Source of the DNA: Pseudomonas sp. CFII64
Lineage (GTDB): Bacteria; Pseudomonadota; Gammaproteobacteria; Pseudomonadales; Pseudomonadaceae
Assembly (NCBI RefSeq): GCF_000416235.1
Contig: NZ_ATLO01000005.1
Location: 1 to 64,000, forward strand
Length of the DNA stretch: 64,000 nucleotides
Reading direction: 5' to 3'
Shown in pieces: positions 57,876-64,000 of this stretch. The translations under genes and the position numbers were made by a program. The notes under the pieces were generated by a model that had not been told where the DNA came from, searched no databases, and saw nothing but the letters and a program-made list of their open reading frames with translations. Position 1 is the stretch's first letter. Each line of letters opens with the position of its first letter.

Positions 57876-58901
57876 TCAGTTGAAACCAGTGATGGAAATG
57901 AAGTCGACATCGGTCTTGGGTTCGGCACGCATGAGCTGCTCGATGACCTGTTTCAGGGTACGACCCTCGAAAAGGATAGCGTGCAACCCAGCGACCAGCG
58001 GCATATACACCTGCAGCTCGTCCGCCTTGACCTTGAGCACCTTGAGGGTATTGACCCCTTCGGCCACTTCACCCAGACGGTTGACCGCCTCATCCAGACT
58101 CAGACCCTGCCCCAGGGCGAAACCGACCTGATAGTTGCGGCTTTTCGGCGATGAACAGGTCACGATCAAATCACCAACGCCGGCCAGGCCGAGAAAGGTC
58201 ATGGGGTTGGCCCCTTGATTGACTGCGAAACGGGTCATTTCCGCCAGCGCCCGGGTAATCAGCATGCTCTTGGTGTTTTCACCCATTTCCAGCGCGACGG
58301 CCATGCCGGCAATAATTGCGTAGACGTTCTTCAGCGCACCGCCCAACTCCACGCCAAAACGATCCGCACTGGCATAAACCCGGAAGGTGCGGCCGTGCAG
58401 CGCGGCCTGCACCTGCTGGCACAACTCTTCGTCTTCACTGGCGACCACGGTGGCGGTCAGCGCGTGCTCGGCGATTTCCCGGGCCAGATTCGGCCCCGAC
58501 AACACGCCAATGCGCGCTAGCGGGGCGATTTCTTCGAGGATCTGGCTCATCAGCTTGAAGGTGTGCGCCTCGATGCCCTTGGTCAGGCTGACCAGCATCT
58601 TGCCGCTGAGGCGCTGGACATGGGGGACCAGAACCGAACGCAAGGCGCTGGAAGGCAGCGCCACGAAGACCAGCTCGCTGCCATCGAGCGTGGCGGCCAG
58701 GTCCGTGGTCGGTTCGACTTCAGGGCGAACCTTGATGCCTTTGAGATAGCGAGGATTCTCGCGATTGACGCGAATCGCCTCGGCCTGTTCCGGGTCGCGC
58801 ATCCATTGCCGGACCTGACGGCCGTTTTCTGCCAACAGGTTGGCAATGGCCGTACCGAAGCTGCCGCCGCCGAGAACTGCGACTGGTTGCTGTGTGGTCA
58901 T
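57876..58901 (-). CDS. gpsA: Glycerol-3-phosphate dehydrogenase [NAD(P)+]
   Basis: The 341-residue enzyme makes sn-glycerol-3-phosphate from dihydroxyacetone phosphate for phospholipid synthesis. The Rossmann motif is [17 protein letters not shown] (about 10-26), and substrate motifs are [28 protein letters not shown] (catalytic Lys) and [14 protein letters not shown]. Length fits. Start MTTQQPVA at 58901; an upstream ATG at 58913 is less likely. It is on the same strand as sixA and DUF4389, 28 bases before the latter gene. Confidence 0.96.
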   Translation of the reverse strand: MTTQQPVAVLGGGSFGTAIANLLAENGRQVRQWMRDPEQAEAIRVNRENPRYLKGIKVRPEVEPTTDLAATLDGSELVFVALPSSALRSVLVPHVQRLSGKMLVSLTKGIEAHTFKLMSQILEEIAPLARIGVLSGPNLAREIAEHALTATVVASEDEELCQQVQAALHGRTFRVYASADRFGVELGGALKNVYAIIAGMAVALEMGENTKSMLITRALAEMTRFAVNQGANPMTFLGLAGVGDLIVTCSSPKSRNYQVGFALGQGLSLDEAVNRLGEVAEGVNTLKVLKVKADELQVYMPLVAGLHAILFEGRTLKQVIEQLMRAEPKTDVDFISITGFN

Positions 58902-59150
58902 AAAACCATCCATCTAGAGCCATCTGATTTTGGCGATGGCGGCATTATACGGAGCGTTGCAGTGTCAGCCAGCGACAAACTGTGTCATGGCACCGCACAT
59001 TAGCGGTATTGCATCCCCGTCGCGCCGACGACCGGGGACAAGTTCCAGGGAAATAAGCCACGTCTCGGTTCCCATGGGCGACTATTACTGGAATCATTAC
59101 GACCACCGGCGATTGGAAAACTTCGCTGCATCACAGGAATCACCGGGCGG

Positions 59151-60068
59151 ATGAGTATGGATACAGCGTTGGGCTTAAGGATCGGACATCTGGGCTGCGT
59201 CATCACCGGCCTGCTGCTGGCGAACAGCGCTTGCGCAGCTGACGTGCTGTTGACGGCCACCGAAGACAGCCCCGTGGTGCAGGCCTTTGTCAGTGACCTG
59301 GCCCAGCGGCGGCCCGAGGATTCCGTGCGTTTTGCCACCACTGGCAACCTGCCGGTGCCTGGAAAGATCCCGGAAACCACACGCCTGATCCTGCTTGATC
59401 CCGGCAGCCTGGACTGGCGCCTGCTGGACAGCCAGGGCCCGGCGACGCTGGTGCTGCGCATCAGTCGGATCGAGGCCCATCAGCGCCTGGCAGAGAAACG
59501 TCCGCCCAACCTGAGCCTGCTGTGGAGCGACCCGCCCGTCTCCCGACAGCTCAAACTGATCCGGCAATTGTTGCCGCAAGCCAGGCAGGTCGGCGTGCTG
59601 TTCGACAGTGACAGCCAGTTCCTGCTCAAGGAAACACGCCACGCTGCTGCGCCGCTGGGCTTGAAAATCGTGTCCCAATCCTGGCGATCCATCGACGACA
59701 ACCGGCCACTGAGCGAATTGCTGAGCCGCAGCGACGTATTGCTCGGTCTGGACGATACCGAGCTGTACAACGCTCGAACGGCGAAAAACCTGTTGCTCAG
59801 CAGTTATGCGCAACAATTGGCGTTGCTCGGCCCGAACGCAGGTTTCGTCACCGCAGGGAGCCTGGCCAGCACCTACAGCGACCAGCACGATTGGCTCGAC
59901 ACCCTAGATGCGCTGCTGGATACGCCCCCCACCAGCTGGCCGCGCGCGTTCTATCCGCCGTATTTCAAGGTCGTGAGCAACCCGCGGGTCGCACGTTCGC
60001 TCGGCATCGCCCCGATCAACGACGCTGCGCTGACCGCGCAGCTGACGGATGCGGAGCGCCAGCCGTGA
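59151..60068 (+). CDS. Periplasmic ABC-type binding protein (TrpX/ABC_sub_bind-like)
   Basis: The 305-residue protein has a signal peptide (to about residue 30, ANSACA) and the two-lobed fold of the ABC_sub_bind class, with [34 protein letters not shown] and [16 protein letters not shown]. No permease or ATPase gene is next to it. Its stop overlaps the start of a hybrid sensor kinase by four bases (GTGA), so it likely feeds that kinase. The start ATG 59151 has no strong ribosome site. Ligand unknown. Confidence 0.85.
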   Translation: MSMDTALGLRIGHLGCVITGLLLANSACAADVLLTATEDSPVVQAFVSDLAQRRPEDSVRFATTGNLPVPGKIPETTRLILLDPGSLDWRLLDSQGPATLVLRISRIEAHQRLAEKRPPNLSLLWSDPPVSRQLKLIRQLLPQARQVGVLFDSDSQFLLKETRHAAAPLGLKIVSQSWRSIDDNRPLSELLSRSDVLLGLDDTELYNARTAKNLLLSSYAQQLALLGPNAGFVTAGSLASTYSDQHDWLDTLDALLDTPPTSWPRAFYPPYFKVVSNPRVARSLGIAPINDAALTAQLTDAERQP

Positions 60069-61996
60069 GTAAACGCCGCCAATGGGACATCAACACCCGC
60101 ACCCAGATGATCAGCCTCGGGCCTGCGTTGCTATTGACGCTGTTGTTGATCAGCTTTTTCACCTTCGTGCGTATCCAGGACCTGCGCCAGGAGGTCAACC
60201 ACACCGGTCAGCTCATCGCCAACCAACTCGCCCCCGCGTCGGAATATGGGGTTATCGTCGGCAATGACGATGTGCTCCGGGGGCTGATGCGCGCGACCTT
60301 GTCCACACCTCACGTGCGTTTCGTTGAAGTGCAGGACAGCGCCAACAATGTTCTGGTGTTCGTTGAGCAGCCCGGCAGGAATGGCGGCAACCCCAAACAG
60401 GTGGAGATTTTCCAGGCGCCGATTCGCTCCCAGCGGATCAAACTGAGCAACGACTTCCTCGGGGCGCGTGCAGAAGCGGCGAAGCCTGTGGAGGATTATC
60501 TGGGCCGGGTATTGGTGGGCATGTCCAATGATGCCTTCAGCCAGCGTCAGCAGGAAATCCTCTTCAAGGCCGGCATCCTGGCGCTGTTTGCGCTGCTATT
60601 CACCTTCTTGCTGGCCCGCCGCCTGGCATCCAGCCTGTCGCAACCGATCAGCGACATGGGCGATGCGGTCAAGGCGATCCAGCAAGGCGATTACAACACG
60701 CCGCTGCCGGTGCCCGACGACGCCGAGCTGGGTGATCTGGCGCGGCATATCAACAACCTGGCCTACAACCTGGAAAAAGCCAGCCGCGAACAGCAGCAGT
60801 CCATCGATCAGCTGATTCAGGCCCGGGAAGAAGCCGAAAAAGCCAACCGGGCCAAATCCGATTTTCTGGCGATGATGAGCCACGAACTGCGCACCCCCAT
60901 GAATGGCGTGCTGGGCATGTTGCAGTTGCTGGAAACCACGCGCATGACCGAAGAGCAGACCGAGTACGCGGCACTGGCTACCGAGTCCACGGAGCATTTG
61001 CTCAAGGTCATCAACGACATTCTCGACTTCTCGCGGATCGAACGTAACGCCCTGCAAATGGAGAACATCGCGTTCAATCTTGCCGAGGTGATGACCACTT
61101 CGACCCAGGCGTTCCAGCACAATGCTCAGCAACGGGGCCTGTTGCTGGAACTGGATCTGCAGGCCGGACTGGGCTCTTTCAACGTGTCCGGTGATCCGAC
61201 CCGGCTGCGCCAGATTCTGGTCAACCTGATTGGTAACGCCCTGAAATTCACTGAAACCGGCAGTGTCTGTATCCGGGCCGGCTACCAGGAACTGGAAGCG
61301 CAGCGCGTGTTGTTCACCTGCACGGTTCGCGACAGCGGCATCGGCATCTCGGCAGATCGCCTGGAGTCGATGTTCGATGCTTTCCAGCAAGCCGACAGTT
61401 CCATCTCCAGGCGCTACGGCGGCACCGGCCTGGGCCTGCCGATTGCCCGCACTCTGGCCGAACGCATGGGCGGTGTCCTCAGCGCCCGGAGCGAGGAAGG
61501 CCTGGGTTCGACGTTCACGCTGGAGCTGGCGCTGACACGCTTGCCGGTGGAGGTTGCCGATCCGGCCGGGGCTTTGGCTGGCCCGGAAGATGACGACGGC
61601 CAGGACCGGTGCGTGTTGCTGGTGGAAGACAATCAGGTCAATCGCACGGTGGTTCAAGCCATGTTGCACAGCCTCGGTTTTCAGGTAAATGTCGCGACCG
61701 ATGGCGCCCAGGCCGTGAGCATGGCGGGCAGCGGCAACTACGCAGTGATTTTCATGGATTGCCGACTGCCGGTCATGGACGGCTATGAAGCGACCCGGCG
61801 CATCCGCCAGCTTCCGGGGCTGGAACAGGTGCCGATCATCGCCCTGACCGCCAACGCATTGCAGGGTGATCGCGACGCCTGTTTACAGGCGGGGATGAAC
61901 GATTACCTGGCAAAGCCCTTCAAACGTACTGATTTGCAGCAGGTTTTACAGCGCTGGCTGTCCTTTCGGACATCTGCGACTGGCGATAAATGCTAA
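60065..61996 (+). CDS. Hybrid sensor histidine kinase (BarA-like), GTG start
   Basis: The 643-residue kinase starts at GTG 60065 with GGAG eight bases upstream, overlapping the binding-protein stop. Two membrane helices (about 16-36, 167-187) flank a periplasmic domain; HAMP follows, then H-box [12 protein letters not shown] (His273), [21 protein letters not shown] and [10 protein letters not shown] receiver domain closes it ([13 protein letters not shown]). There is no HPt domain, so an external HPt is needed. It resembles BarA/GacS in layout but is shorter; the paired binding protein suggests a small-molecule cue. Confidence 0.93.
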   Translation: MSKRRQWDINTRTQMISLGPALLLTLLLISFFTFVRIQDLRQEVNHTGQLIANQLAPASEYGVIVGNDDVLRGLMRATLSTPHVRFVEVQDSANNVLVFVEQPGRNGGNPKQVEIFQAPIRSQRIKLSNDFLGARAEAAKPVEDYLGRVLVGMSNDAFSQRQQEILFKAGILALFALLFTFLLARRLASSLSQPISDMGDAVKAIQQGDYNTPLPVPDDAELGDLARHINNLAYNLEKASREQQQSIDQLIQAREEAEKANRAKSDFLAMMSHELRTPMNGVLGMLQLLETTRMTEEQTEYAALATESTEHLLKVINDILDFSRIERNALQMENIAFNLAEVMTTSTQAFQHNAQQRGLLLELDLQAGLGSFNVSGDPTRLRQILVNLIGNALKFTETGSVCIRAGYQELEAQRVLFTCTVRDSGIGISADRLESMFDAFQQADSSISRRYGGTGLGLPIARTLAERMGGVLSARSEEGLGSTFTLELALTRLPVEVADPAGALAGPEDDDGQDRCVLLVEDNQVNRTVVQAMLHSLGFQVNVATDGAQAVSMAGSGNYAVIFMDCRLPVMDGYEATRRIRQLPGLEQVPIIALTANALQGDRDACLQAGMNDYLAKPFKRTDLQQVLQRWLSFRTSATGDKC

Positions 61997-62056
61997 ATTG
62001 CGGCAGTCTTGGTAGCCGTATCGACAATCGAAGTCGGTCGGACGACAAATTTCAGT

Positions 62057-62068
62057 GCACAAGTGTGC
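62057..62068 (+). promoter_or_regulatory. Candidate fatty-acid regulator operator upstream of fabA
   Basis: GCACA AG TGTGC is a perfect 5-bp dyad within a longer imperfect palindrome, about 150 bases before fabA. The layout resembles FabR/DesT-type operators, but this is by eye only. Confidence 0.3.
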
Positions 62069-62216
62069 TTTCATTTCCCTTGTGCTGTGACTTTCACTAC
62101 AACGCAATAGTCTATGAGTAGGCTGCCGGCAGAGTCCTGGCGAGTCAGCCGGCCAGGACTGGATCCAGGGGCAAATGGCGCCCCACCCTGCCGCACCAGA
62201 TTATTGAGGAGCTCGC

Positions 62217-62732
62217 ATGACCAAACAAAACGCCTTTACCCGGGAAGACCTGCTGCGCTGCAGTCGCGGCGAGCTGTTCGGCCCAGGTAATGCGCAACTG
62301 CCCGCCCCCAACATGCTGATGGTTGATCGCATCACCCACATCAGCGAAGGCGGCGGCAAGTACGGCAAAGGTGAATTGGTCGCCGAGCTGGATATCAATC
62401 CAGACCTGTGGTTCTTCGCATGTCACTTCGAAGGCGACCCGGTAATGCCAGGCTGCCTGGGCCTCGACGCCATGTGGCAGCTGGTCGGTTTCTTCCTCGG
62501 TTGGCAGGGTTTGCCGGGCCGTGGTCGTGCATTGGGCTCCGGAGAAGTGAAATTCTTCGGCCAGGTGCTGCCAACTGCAAAGAAAGTCACCTATAACATT
62601 CAGATCAAACGCGTCCTCAAAGGCAAGTTGAACCTGGCCATCGCTGATGGCTCGGTCACTGTCGACGGTCGCGAGATCTACACCGCCGAAGGCCTTCGGG
62701 TCGGCGTCTTTACCTCCACTGACAACTTCTAA
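62217..62732 (+). CDS. fabA: 3-hydroxydecanoyl-ACP dehydratase/isomerase
   Basis: The 171-residue enzyme dehydrates 3-hydroxydecanoyl-ACP and isomerises the product to the cis-3 enoyl form, starting unsaturated fatty-acid synthesis. The active site His70 ([14 protein letters not shown]) and Asp84 (LGLDAMWQL) are present, and length is exactly that of FabA. GAGGAG precedes ATG. fabB follows 11 bases later and is co-transcribed. Confidence 0.98.
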   Translation: MTKQNAFTREDLLRCSRGELFGPGNAQLPAPNMLMVDRITHISEGGGKYGKGELVAELDINPDLWFFACHFEGDPVMPGCLGLDAMWQLVGFFLGWQGLPGRGRALGSGEVKFFGQVLPTAKKVTYNIQIKRVLKGKLNLAIADGSVTVDGREIYTAEGLRVGVFTSTDNF

Positions 62733-62743
62733 GGGTTATCCGC

Positions 62744-63964
62744 ATGCGCCGCGTCGTTATCACTGGTCTGGGCATCGTTTCGTGCTTGGGCAATGACAAA
62801 GAGACCGTCTCCGCCAACCTGCGTGCAAGCCGCCCTGGCATCCGTTTCAATCCGGAATATGCCGAAATGGGTCTGCGTAGCCAGGTTTCCGGCTCCATTG
62901 ACCTCAACCTCGAAGAACTGATCGATCGCAAGATCTATCGCTTCGTCGGCCATGCGGCAGCTTATGCCTACCTGGCCATGAAAGACGCCATCACCGATTC
63001 GGGCCTGACCGAGGAGCAAGTCTCCAATCCGCGCACCGGCCTGATCGCCGGCAGCGGCGGCGCGTCGACCCTCAATCAGATGGAAGCGCTGGATATCCTG
63101 CGCGAAAAAGGCGTCAAGCGCGTCGGTCCGTATCGCGTTACGCGGACCATGAGCAGCACGGTTTCAGCCTGTCTGGCCACGCCGTTCAAGATCAAGGGCC
63201 TGAACTACTCCATCGCCTCTGCCTGCGCCACCAGTGCTCACTGCATCGGCAACGCCATGGAACAGATTCAGATGGGCAAGCAGGACATCGTTTTTGCCGG
63301 CGGTGGCGAAGAAGAGCATTGGAGCCAGTCGTTCCTGTTCGACGCCATGGGCGCACTGTCCAGCCAGTACAACGAAACGCCGGAAAAAGCTTCCCGTGCC
63401 TACGACGCCAAGCGTGACGGCTTCGTCATCGCGGGCGGCGGCGGCATGGTCGTGGTCGAGGAGCTGGAACACGCTCTGGCGCGCGGCGCGAAGATCTACG
63501 CCGAAGTCGTTGGCTACGGCGCGACGTCCGATGGCTACGACATGGTTGCGCCAAGCGGCGAAGGCGCCATCCGCTGCATGCAGATGGCCCTGTCGACTGT
63601 GGAAGGTCCGATCGACTACATCAACACTCACGGCACTTCGACTCCGGTCGGTGACGCGAAAGAGATGGAAGGCGTGCGTGAAGTGTTCGGCACCAACGCT
63701 CCGGCCATCAGCTCCACCAAAAGCCTGTCCGGTCACTCCCTGGGCGCCGCCGGCGTTCATGAAGCGATCTACTGCATGCTGATGATGGAAGGCAACTTCA
63801 TGGCCGGTTCCGCCAACATCGACGAGCTGGACCCGGTCGTCGCTGATATGCCGATCCTGCTCAAGACCCGGGAAGATGCAAAAATCGACCAGGTCATGAG
63901 CAACAGCTTCGGCTTTGGTGGCACCAACGCCACGCTGGTGATGAAGCGCTGGCAGGGCAAGTAA
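62744..63964 (+). CDS. fabB: 3-oxoacyl-ACP synthase I
   Basis: The 406-residue enzyme elongates the cis-3-decenoyl-ACP made by FabA. The triad is Cys161 (SACATSAHC), His296 (NTHGTSTP) and His331 (SGHSLGAAG), with [10 protein letters not shown] at the end. AAGGG precedes the ATG 11 bases after fabA. It is the last gene of the operon in this window; sequence after 63964 shows no terminator before the window ends. Confidence 0.98.
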   Translation: MRRVVITGLGIVSCLGNDKETVSANLRASRPGIRFNPEYAEMGLRSQVSGSIDLNLEELIDRKIYRFVGHAAAYAYLAMKDAITDSGLTEEQVSNPRTGLIAGSGGASTLNQMEALDILREKGVKRVGPYRVTRTMSSTVSACLATPFKIKGLNYSIASACATSAHCIGNAMEQIQMGKQDIVFAGGGEEEHWSQSFLFDAMGALSSQYNETPEKASRAYDAKRDGFVIAGGGGMVVVEELEHALARGAKIYAEVVGYGATSDGYDMVAPSGEGAIRCMQMALSTVEGPIDYINTHGTSTPVGDAKEMEGVREVFGTNAPAISSTKSLSGHSLGAAGVHEAIYCMLMMEGNFMAGSANIDELDPVVADMPILLKTREDAKIDQVMSNSFGFGGTNATLVMKRWQGK

Positions 63965-64000
63965 TTCGCCCCGTTTCGCAGCTGTCAGAAAGGCGCCTCT

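Overview
The window is Pseudomonas chromosome, almost certainly of the P. fluorescens group. The evidence is the OprI lipoprotein, an OprD-type porin, ThrH, the TesA/ABC divergent pair, the fabAB operon, the kdpFABC-kdpDE cluster, and many Pseudomonas-type REP palindromes (GGACCGGCTTTAGCCGG, GGAGCGAGGCTTGCCCGC, GGGAGAGGACTTGTCCTC). I see no rRNA, tRNA, CRISPR, integrase or transposase.

Layout. (1) 1-9270 is an accessory region with patches of lower GC. It holds the 3' end of an Rhs/TccC-type toxin gene, two large paralogous modular beta-domain proteins of unknown function on the opposite strand, and a type V autotransporter. (2) 9271-17664 is core metabolism: pabB, thrH, cysH, cysB, a universal stress protein, an operon of a thioredoxin-like protein, a PanE/ApbA-like reductase and a 5'-nucleotidase, then a DAHP synthase. 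(3) 17691-32058 holds a GNAT acetyltransferase, oprI, an L,D-transpeptidase, tesA divergent from a LolCDE/FtsX-like ABC pair, greB, an OprD porin, DoxX, an MltF-type lytic transglycosylase, a TatD-type hydrolase and a chemoreceptor. (4) 32187-39570 holds a TesB-like thioesterase, a CHAD protein, the MoxR/DUF58/transglutaminase cluster, a small lipoprotein and a patatin-like phospholipase. (5) 39701-50120 holds the high-affinity potassium system kdpFABCDE, a stand-alone LuxR-type HTH protein and an OmpR/EnvZ-type two-component pair. (6) 50239-63964 holds an EF-hand protein, an AI-2E family transporter, a DUF4892 protein, two alpha/beta hydrolases, a hotdog thioesterase, a truncated acyl-CoA synthetase, sixA, gpsA, a periplasmic binding protein coupled to a hybrid sensor kinase, and fabA-fabB.

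How genes work together. Regions 5 and 6 run mostly as short, overlapping minus-strand operons. kdpFABC with kdpDE forms a self-contained potassium-limitation response, with a candidate KdpE operator upstream of kdpF. CysH is convergent with its likely regulator CysB. MoxR, DUF58 and the transglutaminase overlap like a single operon. Thioesterase, acyl-CoA synthetase and two hydrolases form a lipid or acyl-CoA neighbourhood near gpsA and fabAB.

The most interesting signal is the variable C-terminal tip of the Rhs/TccC protein. It carries a motif very like the eukaryotic WH2 actin-binding motif (NALLDQIKSGVNLRKT), followed by a second LLKKT segment reminiscent of beta-thymosin. This suggests an actin-targeting toxin payload. 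Also notable are the decayed acyl-CoA synthetase, a large hairpin in front of it, the two near-identical REPINs, and the unexplained modular proteins beside the toxin.
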